Source: Cellulosimicrobium terreum | GTDB taxonomy: Bacteria > Actinomycetota > Actinomycetes > Actinomycetales > Cellulomonadaceae | DNA: 64,000 bases | Assembly: GCA_014803435.1 (NCBI GenBank) | Contig: JACYFD010000003.1 | Location: 310,001 to 374,000, forward strand | Reading direction: 5' to 3' | Shown here: positions 16,208-24,460 of the stretch, in pieces | How positions within the stretch are numbered: the stretch's first letter is position 1 | Layout of the letters: every line of letters begins with the position of its first letter | The notes under the pieces: generated by a model | Databases searched by the model: none | What the model was told of the DNA's origin: nothing | What the model saw: the letters and a program-made list of their open reading frames with translations, nothing else | Program-made: the position numbers and the translations under genes

Positions 16208-17062
16208 TCAGGCCGGCACCATGCGTTCGGTGCCCACGACGCGCAGCAGGGCGAGCGCGTCGGCCTCCGGGGTCCCGGGGGCCGCGGAGTAGATGACCAC
16301 CATCTGGTCCGTGTCCGGGACGTGCAGCGTGTCGCAGTCCAGCGCGAGGGTGCCCAGCGTGTCGTGGTCGATCGTCTTGCGGTGGGAGGACCAGTGGCCC
16401 GCCGTGCGCTCGCCCCACAGCCGCTCGAAGTCGTCGCTCGCGGACCGGAGCTCGTCGACCAGTGCCGAGAGCGCTCGGTCGCGCGGGTAGCGCGCCGTGG
16501 CCGCGCGCAGGCTCGCGACGGACTGCTCCGAGGTCGCGGCCCGCTCGTCCTCGGTCATCGCGACCTGGCCGCGGCGCGGGACGCTGCACCCGAGGAACCG
16601 CATCCGGACGATGTTGCGCTCCCGGTCGGGCAGCTCGGACCAGTCGCCGAGCAGCGCCGAGCTCATCGCGTTCCAGGCGAGGACGTCGCCCTTGGCGCTG
16701 AGGACCAGGGTGGGCAGGTCCGCGAGCCGGTCGAGGAGACGCTGGACGCTCGGGCGCACGGCCATGTCGATCTCGCCCGGTCCCGGCGGCTCGCTCCCGG
16801 CGAGGCGGAAGACGGCGGTGCGCTCGTCGTCGTCCAGGCGCAGGGCGCGGGTCAGAGCCCCGAGGACCTGCGCCGACGGCCGGCTGCCGCGCCCCTGCTC
16901 GAGACGGACCACGTAGTCGACGCTCACCCCCGCGAGCTGCGCGACCTCCTCGCGCCGCAGCCCGGGCGTCCGCCGCCTGGTCCCCGCGGGCAGGCCCACG
17001 TCCTGCGGGGTCAGGCGCTCGCGCGCCCGACGCAAGGTCGTGGCCAGCTCGTCCCGGTCCAT
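16208..17062 (-). CDS. XRE-family regulator with MmyB-like ligand-binding domain
   Basis: 284-aa DNA-binding regulator. The N-terminal HTH (about 10-85) contains GLRREEVAQLAGVSVDYVVR and LEQGRGSRPS, the pattern of this actinobacterial family. The C-terminal half (about 110-270) matches the MmyB-like PAS-type ligand domain, with VLAWNAMSSALLGDW and ERNIVRMRFL. It is divergent from a short-chain dehydrogenase gene across 121 bp. Regulators of this class very often repress the adjacent dehydrogenase or reductase gene. Convergent with the ATPase gene, with 9 bp between the stops. Confidence 0.9.
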   Translation of the reverse strand: MDRDELATTLRRARERLTPQDVGLPAGTRRRTPGLRREEVAQLAGVSVDYVVRLEQGRGSRPSAQVLGALTRALRLDDDERTAVFRLAGSEPPGPGEIDMAVRPSVQRLLDRLADLPTLVLSAKGDVLAWNAMSSALLGDWSELPDRERNIVRMRFLGCSVPRRGQVAMTEDERAATSEQSVASLRAATARYPRDRALSALVDELRSASDDFERLWGERTAGHWSSHRKTIDHDTLGTLALDCDTLHVPDTDQMVVIYSAAPGTPEADALALLRVVGTERMVPA

Positions 17063-17183
17063 CACCCCATCGTGCCCGACGGCGCGGGGCCCGGCACCGG
17101 CCGACGCCGTCCCAGCGTGGTACGGCCGCTCCCAGGCTCGACGCTCCCTGGAGGCCTGGCCCGGCGGCGGGGACGCTGGCGAC

Positions 17184-17975
17184 ATGGACACCGACCAGAG
17201 CACCGACCTGACCATCGACACCGACAGCACCACGATCGCGCTCGTCACCGGCGCCACCCGCGGCATCGGCCGGGAGACGGTCCGACGCCTGGCCGGGCTC
17301 GGCTGGACCGTCTGGCTGGGGGCGCGCGACGTCGAGCAGGGTGGCGTCGTCGCCGCGGAGATCATGTCCGAGACCGCCGCCGAGACGGCAGGCTCCGCGG
17401 GCACCGCACCCGCCGACGTGCGCGCGATCGCCCTCGACGTCACCGACGACGCGTCCGTGGGCCTCGCGGTCCGGCGGATCGAGCAGGAGTGCGGCCGCCT
17501 CGACGTCCTCGTGAACAACGCCGGCATCGCGGGGACGCGGAGCGCGCCCCGGGACACCTCGCCGACGGACTTCATCCCCGTCTTCGGCGTGAACGTCCTC
17601 GGCCCGGTGCGCACCACCGGCGCGTTCCTCCCCCTCCTCGACCGGTCGGCCCGGCCGCGCGTCGTCATGGTCTCGAGCGGCATGGGGTCGTTCGGGGTGA
17701 CCAGCGACCCCGACCGTATCGAGTCGACCATCGCCGGCCTCGTCTACCCGTCGTCGAAGGCCGCCCTCAACATGATCGCGAGCCACTACGCGAAGTCGTT
17801 GCCCGGTTACCAGGTGCTCGCGGTCGACCCCGGGTACACCTCGACCGGGCTCAACGGGTTCTCGGGCCCGCAGACCGTGCAGGAGGGGGCCGAGTCGACG
17901 GTCCTCGCGGCGACCGTCGGGCCAGGCGCCCCGAGCGGCACCTTCACCCACCGGGGCGAGCCGCTCCCCTGGTGA
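17184..17975 (+). CDS. Short-chain dehydrogenase/reductase (SDR)
   Basis: 263-aa classical SDR. Residues about 22-36 hold the NAD(P) fold motif VTGATRGIG, then VLVNNAGIAG, the catalytic Ser in VMVSSGMGS and the YPSSK active site. Cofactor choice cannot be settled: the residues after beta2 read LGARD, where Arg would favour NADPH. ATG at 17184 is chosen because the fold begins shortly after; a frame extending further upstream would run through the promoter region. Probably under control of the divergent XRE regulator. Substrate unknown. Confidence 0.88.
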   Translation: MDTDQSTDLTIDTDSTTIALVTGATRGIGRETVRRLAGLGWTVWLGARDVEQGGVVAAEIMSETAAETAGSAGTAPADVRAIALDVTDDASVGLAVRRIEQECGRLDVLVNNAGIAGTRSAPRDTSPTDFIPVFGVNVLGPVRTTGAFLPLLDRSARPRVVMVSSGMGSFGVTSDPDRIESTIAGLVYPSSKAALNMIASHYAKSLPGYQVLAVDPGYTSTGLNGFSGPQTVQEGAESTVLAATVGPGAPSGTFTHRGEPLPW

Positions 17976-17993
17976 CGCGGAGCCCGCAGCCCG

Positions 17994-19217
17994 TCAGCGT
18001 CGCGACGCGAGGACGAGGCTCGTCACGGTCGCCGCGAGGTCGGTCAGCCGCGACGCGGTCCGGTCGAGGAGGTCGTCGAGAGCGATCGGGCCGGGCGCGA
18101 TGCTGAAGGCCGCGGCGATGCCCGCGGTGCGCGCCTGGTCCGCGGGCAGCAGGACGCGGCCCGCGAGCACGACGACGGGCGGGCGGCCGGGCGCGACGGC
18201 CGCGAGCGCACCGATGGCGTCCGCGACCTTGCCGTTGACCGACTGCGAGTCGAAGGAGCCCTCCCCGGTGACGACGAGGTCGGCCCGGCCGATCTCGTCC
18301 GGCAGGCCGACCGCCTCCGCGACCAGGCGCGCGCCCGGCTCGAGCTCCGCACCCACCACGGCGACCAGGCCGGCGGGCACCCCGCCGGCCGCTCCCGCAC
18401 CGGACAGGTCGCCCACCGCGACCCCGGTCTCCCGCTCGAGCACGGCCTCCCAGCGGCGCAGCGCGTCGTCGAGGAAGGCGACGTCGGCGTCGTGCGCACC
18501 CTTCTGCGGGCCGAACACGTGCGCCGCGCCACGCTCGCCGTGCAACGGGTTGGTGACGTCCACGGCCAGGCGCCAGCGCACCGACCGCGCGCGCGGGTGC
18601 AGGCCGGCGAGGTCGAGGCGGGCGACCAGCGCGAGCCCTTCCCCGCCGTCGGGCACCGGCTCGCCCGCGTCGTCGAGCAGCCGCACGCCCAGGCCTGTGA
18701 GGATGCCGGCGCCGCCGTCGGTCGACGCGGAACCGCCGAGGCACACGATCACCTCCTCGACCCCGTCGTCGAGGACGGCGGCGGCCGCCGCCCCGGTGCC
18801 CCGGGTGTGCGCGTGCAAGGGCTGGAGGGCGACGTCGGCGACCTGGGGCAGCCCGCTCGCCTCGGCGAGCTCGACGACGCCGACCCGCCCGTCGGCGGAC
18901 ACGCCGTAGCGCGCGACCCGCGGGCGGCCGATCGCGTCGACCGTGCTCACCTCGCGCGCCGGGACTCCCCACACGGCGAGCAGGGTCTCGAGCGTGCCCT
19001 CCCCACCGTCGGCCATGGGCAGCTCGACGACCTGCGCGTCCGCGACGACGTCGCGCACGCCCGTCGCGACCGCGTGCGCAACCTCGGCGGCGCTCAGGCT
19101 TCCCTTGAAGGAGTCCGGCGCGACGACGACGCGCAACGGGCGTGCCGCAGGTGCGCTGCGGTCGGCGTCGGTGCTGTCGGACGGGCTGTCGGGTGCGGTG
19201 CTCGGCGTTGAGGACAC
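17994..19217 (-). CDS. Glycerate 2-kinase
   Basis: 407-aa glycerate kinase of the GlxK/GarK family, phosphorylating D-glycerate to 2-phosphoglycerate and so feeding glyoxylate or serine carbon into glycolysis. Visible family segments: VVVAPDSFKGSLSAAEVA near residue 30, PMADGGEGTLETL, CLGGSASTDGGAG and GEGSFDSQS. It has a Ser/Asp-rich N-terminal extension of about 28 residues. The GTG start is preceded by TAGACT at a 6-nt distance (19224-19229), indicating a leaderless transcript. Convergent with the SDR gene. Confidence 0.9.
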   Translation of the reverse strand: MSSTPSTAPDSPSDSTDADRSAPAARPLRVVVAPDSFKGSLSAAEVAHAVATGVRDVVADAQVVELPMADGGEGTLETLLAVWGVPAREVSTVDAIGRPRVARYGVSADGRVGVVELAEASGLPQVADVALQPLHAHTRGTGAAAAAVLDDGVEEVIVCLGGSASTDGGAGILTGLGVRLLDDAGEPVPDGGEGLALVARLDLAGLHPRARSVRWRLAVDVTNPLHGERGAAHVFGPQKGAHDADVAFLDDALRRWEAVLERETGVAVGDLSGAGAAGGVPAGLVAVVGAELEPGARLVAEAVGLPDEIGRADLVVTGEGSFDSQSVNGKVADAIGALAAVAPGRPPVVVLAGRVLLPADQARTAGIAAAFSIAPGPIALDDLLDRTASRLTDLAATVTSLVLASRR

Positions 19218-19223
19218 GTCGCG

Positions 19224-19229
19224 AGTCTA
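19224..19229 (-). promoter_or_regulatory. -10 element of leaderless glycerate kinase mRNA
   Basis: TAGACT on the minus strand ends 6 nt before the GTG at 19217, with no Shine-Dalgarno sequence between. Confidence 0.5.
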
Positions 19230-19310
19230 GGCGGGGCGCCACGGCGTCGTCCCGGGGTGGAGCGCCCTGCGCGCCGTGTTTCCCGCCACACCCGCATGGT
19301 CCTCTCCGGT

Positions 19311-19334
19311 CCTCGCCGGTCGCGGCCGGCGAGG
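19311..19334 (-). terminator. Hairpin after the MarR gene
   Basis: Perfect 9-bp stem (19311-19319 with 19326-19334) and 6-nt loop, starting 2 nt past the MarR stop codon. No T-run. Confidence 0.45.
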
Positions 19335-19336
19335 TG

Positions 19337-19816
19337 TCAGCCCTCGACCGGCGGGATCGCTGTCTGCCCCGCCCGCAACCGTTCGAGCAGGGCGCCGAGC
19401 ACCTCGAGCTCGTCGTCCTCCAGCGCCCCGCCCACATAGGTCGCGATCGCGTGCGCGTGCGCGCGACCGATGACGCGCTGGCGGTCGGCTCCCGCCGAGG
19501 TGAGCCGCACGAGGGTGCCCCGCGCGTCCGCGGGGTCGGACGCGCGGGCGACGAGCCCGCGTCGTTCGAGCCGCTCGATCATCCGGCTCAGCGACGGCTG
19601 GCTCAGCAGGATGAGCTCGTTGAGGTCCCGCAGCCGCATCCCGCCGCCCGGGCCCTTGGTCAGCGAGAAGAGCACGTCGTACTCGCGCATCGTCAGGTCG
19701 TCCCAGACGGGGTCGCCCTGCAGGCGGCGCATGAGCGCGACCTGGGCGCGAAACAGCGACTCCCACGTCTCGACGGCGAGTCGGGCGCTGTGCGGGGTCC
19801 GGTCCGACGAGCTCAT
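19337..19816 (-). CDS. MarR-family transcriptional regulator
   Basis: 159-aa winged-helix regulator. Typical MarR segments are LTMREYDVLFSL, LRDLNELILLSQPSLSRMIERLERRGLV (recognition helix and wing entry) and a DPADARGTLVRLTSAG wing. The ATG at 19816 is preceded by GGAGGTGTC. A TACCTGCGTGG-type AT-rich patch upstream (about 19845-19855) may hold the promoter, but no clear palindrome was seen. Neighbouring genes are not an obvious target, so the regulated function is unknown. Confidence 0.88.
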   Translation of the reverse strand: MSSSDRTPHSARLAVETWESLFRAQVALMRRLQGDPVWDDLTMREYDVLFSLTKGPGGGMRLRDLNELILLSQPSLSRMIERLERRGLVARASDPADARGTLVRLTSAGADRQRVIGRAHAHAIATYVGGALEDDELEVLGALLERLRAGQTAIPPVEG

Positions 19817-19884
19817 GACACCTCCGGTCGATGCGTTCGCATCGACCATACCTGCGTGGGCTCCTCGCGCACCGGTCCTGCGGC

Positions 19885-20655
19885 TCAGCGACCGAGGCGG
19901 CGTTCTCGCTGGGAGTAGGCCCGCAGCGCGCGCAGGTAGTCGACGCGGCGGAAGTCGGGCCAGTACGCCTCGCAGAAGTAGAACTCCGAGTGGGCGCTCT
20001 GCCACAGCAGGAAGCCCCCGAGCCGCTGCTCGCCCGACGTGCGGATCACGAGCTCCGGGTCGGGCTGGCCCTTCGTGTACAGGTGCTCCTCGATGTGCTC
20101 GACGTCGAGGTTCTCCGCGAGGTCCTCCAGCCGGGAGCCGGCGTCGGCCTGCTCGCGCAGGTAGGCGCGGACGGCGTCGGCGATCTCGTGGCGCCCCCCG
20201 TACCCGATCGCGACGTTCACCTGGAGCCCGTCGACCGTGGCGGTGTGCTCCTGCGCCTGGCGCAGGGTCCCGGCGAGCCGGTCCGGGAGGAGGTCGAGGC
20301 GCCCCATCACGCGCAGCCGCCAACGACCGGACCCCGCGAGGTTCGTCACCGAGTCCTCGATGATGTCGAGGAGCGCGGACAGCTCCTCGGGCGGACGCGA
20401 CAGGTTGTCCGTGGACAGCATCCACAGCGTCACGACCTCGATGCCCAGGTCCTCGCTCCAGCCGAGGAAGTCCGCGATCTTGTCCGCGCCCCGCCGATGA
20501 CCGGTCGCCGCGGTCTCGCCGAACGAGCGCGCCCAGCGCCGGTTGCCGTCCAGGATGACGCCGACGTGACGCGGGAGCGCCCCCTGCGGGAGTGACGCGG
20601 CCAGCCGTCGCTCGTAGAGTCCGTAGACAGGGTGGGGCAGGCGCACGTGCCACAC
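19885..20655 (-). CDS. uppS: Cis-prenyltransferase (polyprenyl diphosphate synthase, UppS family)
   Basis: 256-aa Z-isoprenyl diphosphate synthase adding isopentenyl units to a short allylic diphosphate; products carry cell-wall precursors. The catalytic Asp36 in VILDGNRRWA, GHRRGADKI, TLWMLSTDNLSRP and the C-terminal PDPELVIRTSGEQRLGGFLLWQSAHSEFYF-type region are visible. GTG at 20655 has GGGGAG 7 nt upstream, while a second GTG at 20646 would be spaced badly. It is divergent from a hemolysin III gene, as are Rv1086 and Rv1085c in Mycobacterium tuberculosis. Rv1086 makes Z,E-farnesyl diphosphate, so a short-chain product is as possible as undecaprenyl diphosphate. Confidence 0.9.
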   Translation of the reverse strand: MWHVRLPHPVYGLYERRLAASLPQGALPRHVGVILDGNRRWARSFGETAATGHRRGADKIADFLGWSEDLGIEVVTLWMLSTDNLSRPPEELSALLDIIEDSVTNLAGSGRWRLRVMGRLDLLPDRLAGTLRQAQEHTATVDGLQVNVAIGYGGRHEIADAVRAYLREQADAGSRLEDLAENLDVEHIEEHLYTKGQPDPELVIRTSGEQRLGGFLLWQSAHSEFYFCEAYWPDFRRVDYLRALRAYSQRERRLGR

Positions 20656-20749
20656 GGTATCGCTCCCCGCAACCGGAGCCGCTCGCCGGATCGGCACCCG
20701 GGGCGCTCTGTGCAGGATCTTCACACCGGTGTCCCCGGCGCCGGACATG

Positions 20750-20784
20750 AACCTACGCTTGCGTAACTTACGATGGCGTAGGTT
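20750..20784. promoter_or_regulatory. Two overlapping TetR-like operators in the uppS-hemolysin III intergenic region
   Basis: Two 20-bp units of the form AACYTACG-N4-CGTARGTT overlap by 5 bp: 20750-20769 (imperfect, AACCTACG...CGTAACTT) and 20765-20784 (AACTTACG...CGTAGGTT, one mismatch). The outer arms AACCTACGC and GCGTAGGTT form a perfect 9-bp inverted repeat. This spacing and dyad style is typical of TetR-family operators. It lies 35 bp before the hemolysin III start and 95 bp before uppS, so one regulator could control both. Confidence 0.6.
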
Positions 20785-20818
20785 ATTTTCCCGGCACGAC
20801 GAGACACGAGGAGACGCT

Positions 20819-21520
20819 GTGGCACGAGCGCACGACGAGCCCGGATCCCCGGTGCAGGACGCCGTCGCCCAGGTCGCGGAGGCCGTCAAGCCGCACCTGC
20901 GTGGGTGGATCCACGCGGGCACGTTCCCGCTCGTGCTCGTCGCGAGCATCGTGCTCGTGGCCGTCGCCCCGCCCGTCGCCGGCACGGTGTCGTGCGCGGT
21001 CTTCGGGCTCAGCGCGTGCCTACTGTTCGGCACGAGCGCCGTCTATCACCGGGGGACGTGGTCCCCGCGCGTCGCCGGCGTCCTCCGCCGCGCCGACCAC
21101 TCGAACATCTTCCTCATCATCGCGGGCACGTACACGCCGCTCGCCGTCCTGCTCCTGCCCCAGCGCACGGCGACGATCCTGCTGGTCGTCGTGTGGAGCG
21201 GTGCGCTCCTCGGGCTCCTCGCCCGGATCCTGTGGCTCGACGCGCCCCGCTGGGTCTACGTCCCGATCTACGTCGCGCTCGGCTGGGTCGCCGTCGGCTA
21301 CATGCCGCAGTTCTGGACCACGACCAACGGGCCCGCGATCGTCTGGCTCGTCGCGATCGGTGGTCTCGCGTACACGCTGGGCGCCGTCGTCTACGGCACC
21401 AAGCGTCCCAACCCGAGCCCGCGGTGGTTCGGGTTCCACGAGATCTTCCATGCGCTGACCGTCGTCGGGTTCGCGTGCCACTACGCCGCGATCATGATCG
21501 CGGCCGTCGCCGCCGGCTAG
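20819..21520 (+). CDS. Hemolysin III family (PAQR/YqfA) membrane protein
   Basis: 233-aa seven-segment membrane protein of the hemolysin III/PAQR family. Conserved polar signatures are GTSAVYHRG, the RRADHSNIFLIIAGTYTP segment and the C-terminal GFHEIFHALTVVGFACHY, whose His residues (with Asp and Ser in the first motifs) form the metal site of the family. GTG at 20819 follows GAGGAG at 5 nt. An upstream in-frame GTG at 20729 would translate through the operator region, so it is rejected. Physiological role in bacteria is poorly known; membrane lipid homeostasis or hydrolase activity is proposed. Confidence 0.9.
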   Translation: MARAHDEPGSPVQDAVAQVAEAVKPHLRGWIHAGTFPLVLVASIVLVAVAPPVAGTVSCAVFGLSACLLFGTSAVYHRGTWSPRVAGVLRRADHSNIFLIIAGTYTPLAVLLLPQRTATILLVVVWSGALLGLLARILWLDAPRWVYVPIYVALGWVAVGYMPQFWTTTNGPAIVWLVAIGGLAYTLGAVVYGTKRPNPSPRWFGFHEIFHALTVVGFACHYAAIMIAAVAAG

Positions 21521-21569
21521 CGGCAGCAAGCCGCGGCGAGCGGCAGCTCGCTGCAGCCAGGCCGCGAAG

Positions 21570-22412
21570 TCAGACCGCCGAGCCGGGTGCTCGGTCGTCC
21601 AGCGGGACGACGCCGTAGCGCCGGTTCGCGAGCGACGGGTTGGCCTCGCGCGCGGCGACCAGGCCCTGCGGGTCGAGATCGACGCTGCGCAGCTCCGGTC
21701 CGTCACCCAGCTCGAGCCCGACCTGCCCGTCGGGGCCGACGAGCACCGACCGGCCGACGACTCCCCGGCCCGCCTGCCCGACGGCCAGCACGATCGCCGT
21801 GTTCTCGATCGCGCGCGCCCGTGCCAGCGTGCGCCAGTGGTCCGCCTTGAGCTCGCCCGCAGCCCAGGCCGCCGGCACCACGAGCACCTGCGCGCCCGCG
21901 TCCACGAGGCGGCGCGCGCTCTCCGGGAACCGCAGGTCGTAGCACGTCATGACGCCGAACATCAGGTCACCGACGCGGACGACGAGCGGCGGCGCGGACG
22001 GGTCGCCGGCCTCGAGCCGGTCGGACTCGCGGTGTCCGAACGCGTCGTACAGGTGCACCTTGCGGTACACCCCCTCGAGCTCACCCGTGCGGTCGACGAA
22101 GACGACGGCGTTGACGGCTCGCACCGGCTCGCGGTCCGACGGAGCTGCGCCGGGAAGCATGGTGCCCGCGACGACCGCGACGTCGTGCTCGCGCGCGAGC
22201 CGGCGCAGCCCCGTGACGAACGGGCCGTCGAGCGGCTCCGCGTGCTCGGGTCCCGTACCGCGGGGGTCGAACGCGGACGCGTACTCGGGCAGCAGCAGCA
22301 GGTCCGCGCGTACCCGTCCCGCCTCCCGGAACGCCGACCCGATCGCGACGAGGTTCGCCCCCCGGTCGTCGGAGATCTCGAGCTGGCCGATGGTGACACG
22401 CACGCCCGTCAT
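21570..22412 (-). CDS. Nitrilase-superfamily carbon-nitrogen hydrolase
   Basis: 280-aa cytosolic omega-amidase/deaminated glutathione amidase-like hydrolase. The catalytic triad is complete: Glu43 in LLLPEYA, Lys118 in YRKVHLYD and Cys157 in MTCYDLRFPE. Family length. It starts 1 nt after the stop of the preceding membrane-protein gene, which in turn overlaps mca, so the three form an operon. This suggests a role in thiol-adduct or amide clean-up next to mycothiol conjugate hydrolysis. That link is inference. In mycobacteria this position holds other genes. Confidence 0.88.
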   Translation of the reverse strand: MTGVRVTIGQLEISDDRGANLVAIGSAFREAGRVRADLLLLPEYASAFDPRGTGPEHAEPLDGPFVTGLRRLAREHDVAVVAGTMLPGAAPSDREPVRAVNAVVFVDRTGELEGVYRKVHLYDAFGHRESDRLEAGDPSAPPLVVRVGDLMFGVMTCYDLRFPESARRLVDAGAQVLVVPAAWAAGELKADHWRTLARARAIENTAIVLAVGQAGRGVVGRSVLVGPDGQVGLELGDGPELRSVDLDPQGLVAAREANPSLANRRYGVVPLDDRAPGSAV

Positions 22413-22413
22413 G

Positions 22414-22878
22414 TCACGCGCCCCGGCCGCTCTGACCGGTCGGTCCGCCCCGCGTCTCTCCGTCGGCAGGTCCGGTCCCGTCAGCCGGCCCGGTCTGGCC
22501 GCTCGGGCCGCTCGGGTCGCTCGGGTCGCTCGGGGAGGTCGGCTCGTCGCCGGCGCCCGACGCCTGGTCGAGGGGACCGTCCCGCCCGATGCCCTGGCGC
22601 TCCGCGTTGCGGTTCATCCGCCGCAGCTGGCGCGACAGGCCGAAGAACAGCCCGATCGCCGCGAGCGCGACGGCAAAGATGGCCAGGAATCCCGGCAGCC
22701 CGGGAGTCACGTCGGTCGGGTCGAGCTCCGGCCGCAAGGGGTCGTCTGACGGGCTGGGGGCCGGCGTGGCGGTCTCCGCAACGACGTCCGCGGCCCACCC
22801 GGGACCGCCGGGGACCGAACCGGTCCCGAGAAGGTGCTCCAGGTGCTCGAGGTGCGCGGCCGTCGGCGCCGGGCTCAC
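22414..22878 (-). CDS. Small single-pass membrane protein downstream of mca
   Basis: 154-aa protein with one hydrophobic segment (LPGFLAIFAVALAAIGLFFGL, about 65-85), a basic stop-transfer stretch and a long low-complexity C-terminal tail rich in Ser, Pro, Gly and Asp with SDPSDPSGPSG-type repeats. The GTG overlaps the mca stop (GTGA). M. tuberculosis has a comparable small membrane protein gene (Rv1083) beside mca. No enzymatic motif is visible; it may tether or assist Mca, but that is speculation. Confidence 0.78.
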   Translation of the reverse strand: MSPAPTAAHLEHLEHLLGTGSVPGGPGWAADVVAETATPAPSPSDDPLRPELDPTDVTPGLPGFLAIFAVALAAIGLFFGLSRQLRRMNRNAERQGIGRDGPLDQASGAGDEPTSPSDPSDPSGPSGQTGPADGTGPADGETRGGPTGQSGRGA

Positions 22879-23840
22879 GCGGCGCCCCCGGCCGTGTCGT
22901 GGTCGCCACCGTGGCTGCTGCGGACACCAGCGAAGAGGTCGTCCTCGGGCAGCGTCGTCGGCACGCGCGACTCGGCGAGCTCGTACTCCTCGTACGGCCA
23001 GACGTCGACCTCGAGGTCGCGCGGGATCGCGAAGAAGAATCCGTCGGGGTCGATCTGCGTCGCGTGCGCGACCAGGGCGGCGTCCCGCTGAGGGTAGAAG
23101 TCGGCGACACGGATGCGCGTCGTGACCTCCCGCTCCGGGATCTCGCGCGCCGACCGGGACTCGACCCAGTCGCCGAACGGGGACTCCAGCCCGGCTCCCT
23201 GCATCGCCTCGTGCAACGTGCGGATCCGGTTCATCGAGAAGTCGTGGTTGTAGTACAGCTTGAGCGGCGACCAGGGTGCGGCCCCGTCCGCGCGGCGGTA
23301 GCGGTCGGCGTCGCCGGCGGCGTGGAAGGCCTCGACCGCGACGCGATGGCACATCACGTGGTCGGGGTGCGGGTACCCGCCCGACGGGTCGTACGTCGTG
23401 ATGACGTGCGGGCGGAACTCGCGCACGAGCTCGACGAGCGGCGCAGCAGCCTCCTCGAGCGGGACGAGCCCGAAGCAGCCCTCGGGCAGCGGGGGCAGCG
23501 GGTCGCCCTCGGGCAGCCCGGAGTCGACGAACCCCAGCCAGCGCTGACGCACCCCGAGAGCCCTGGCGGCGGCCGCCATCTCCTCGCGGCGCAGCGCGTG
23601 CATGGCCTCGGCGCCCTCGGGCGCCGCACCGAAGCTCGGGTTGAGGATGTCGCCCCGCTCACCTCCGGTGCAGGTGGCGACGAGCACGTCGACGCCCTCC
23701 GCCGCGTAGCGGGCCGTGGTGGCGGCGCCCTTGCTCGACTCGTCGTCAGGGTGGGCGTGCACCGCGAGGAGCCGCAGGGGCTCGCCGTGATCGCTGCTCG
23801 TCCGCCCGCTCGGCGCCGTCCGTCCGGCCGGTTCGGCCAC
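22875..23840 (-). CDS. mca: Mycothiol S-conjugate amidase Mca
   Basis: 321-aa zinc amidase that cuts mycothiol S-conjugates of electrophiles into GlcN-Ins and an N-acetylcysteine conjugate (mercapturate) for export. LL-type zinc motifs are clear: AHPDDE (His30, Asp33) and HPDH (about 160-163). Mca signatures SKGAATTARYAAEG, TGGERGDILNP and GFVDSGLPEGD distinguish it from MshB. The GTG at 23840 is chosen for its GGGAGG site and because it leaves a short leader of about 20 residues before the fold; an ATG 135 bp upstream would add a tail unlike the family. Heads a three-gene operon and is divergent from DUF4307-greA. It implies the organism makes mycothiol. Confidence 0.93.
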   Translation of the reverse strand: MAEPAGRTAPSGRTSSDHGEPLRLLAVHAHPDDESSKGAATTARYAAEGVDVLVATCTGGERGDILNPSFGAAPEGAEAMHALRREEMAAAARALGVRQRWLGFVDSGLPEGDPLPPLPEGCFGLVPLEEAAAPLVELVREFRPHVITTYDPSGGYPHPDHVMCHRVAVEAFHAAGDADRYRRADGAAPWSPLKLYYNHDFSMNRIRTLHEAMQGAGLESPFGDWVESRSAREIPEREVTTRIRVADFYPQRDAALVAHATQIDPDGFFFAIPRDLEVDVWPYEEYELAESRVPTTLPEDDLFAGVRSSHGGDHDTAGGAA

Positions 23841-23891
23841 TGGTCCTCCCGAACACTCTGCTCGTCGGCTGCCCTCCGGCAGCCGATCGAC

Positions 23892-23960
23892 TGTGCATCT
23901 CGTGTGCATCTCGACTGCACCGACCCCCGCCGATGCTCTGCGAGGATGGTCGTCGACCAT
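23892..23960. promoter_or_regulatory. Repeats and perfect palindrome in the mca-DUF4307 divergent region
   Basis: TGTGCATCTCG is repeated twice in tandem (23892-23902 and 23903-23913). Farther on, ATGGTCGTCGACCAT (23946-23960) is a perfect 7+1+7 palindrome 54 bp before the DUF4307 start. Both look like protein-binding sites. No regulator can be assigned. Confidence 0.4.
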
Positions 23961-24013
23961 GATCCCCCACCCCACCCACGGCTGACCAACCGGTAGAGCA
24001 CCAGGAACATCAC

Positions 24014-24442
24014 ATGACGCACGAGAGCACGACGCCGCAGGCCGACGGTCCTCTCCGCCCTCCCGCGGGACGCTACGGCCCGGAACCCACCGTGCGCCGT
24101 CGGCGACTGGCGATCGTCGGGATCGTCCTCGCCGCCGTGGTCGGGCTCGTCGTCGCCGTGCTGATCGGTCTGCGCAGCGCGAGCACGCCCGTCCGCTTCC
24201 AGGACGTGGGCTTCACGGTCGTGAGCTCCGAGCAGGTGGACGTCACCTTCGACGTCTTCATGGAGCCCGGCGACGTCGCGCGGTGCACGATCGACGCGCT
24301 CGCGGAGAGCTACGCCCAGGTGGGTACGGTGGACGTGACCGTCGGGCCGGTCGACACGGGCGAGTCCCGCTGGACCGTGGAGGTCGCGACGTCCGAGCTC
24401 GCGACGACCGGCGTGGTGGACTCCTGCACGCCCGTCGAGTGA
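24014..24442 (+). CDS. DUF4307 membrane protein
   Basis: 142-aa protein of the actinobacterial DUF4307 family (Rv1081c-like), always found next to greA and mca. After a Pro-rich cytosolic stretch there is one membrane segment (LAIVGIVLAAVVGLVVAVLIGL, about 33-54), then an exported beta-rich domain with FQDVGFTVVSSEQVDVTFDV and two Cys (Cys92 in VARCTIDAL and Cys138 near the C-terminus) that could form a disulfide. ATG at 24014 follows AGGAA. Function unknown. Confidence 0.85.
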   Translation: MTHESTTPQADGPLRPPAGRYGPEPTVRRRRLAIVGIVLAAVVGLVVAVLIGLRSASTPVRFQDVGFTVVSSEQVDVTFDVFMEPGDVARCTIDALAESYAQVGTVDVTVGPVDTGESRWTVEVATSELATTGVVDSCTPVE

Positions 24443-24454
24443 GACCTCCTTTGC

Positions 24455-24460
24455 TATCCT
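24455..24460 (+). promoter_or_regulatory. Extended -10 promoter of greA
   Basis: TGC-TATCCT (24452-24460) is an extended -10 element located just after the DUF4307 stop codon. It would give greA an mRNA leader of about 230 nt. Confidence 0.45.

Noticed and set aside
17994-19217. Glycerate kinase as the missing MurNAc kinase
   Set aside because: All signatures (APDSFKGSLSA, GGSASTDGGAG) belong to the glycerate 2-kinase family, which is unrelated to MurK, BadF or AnmK kinases.
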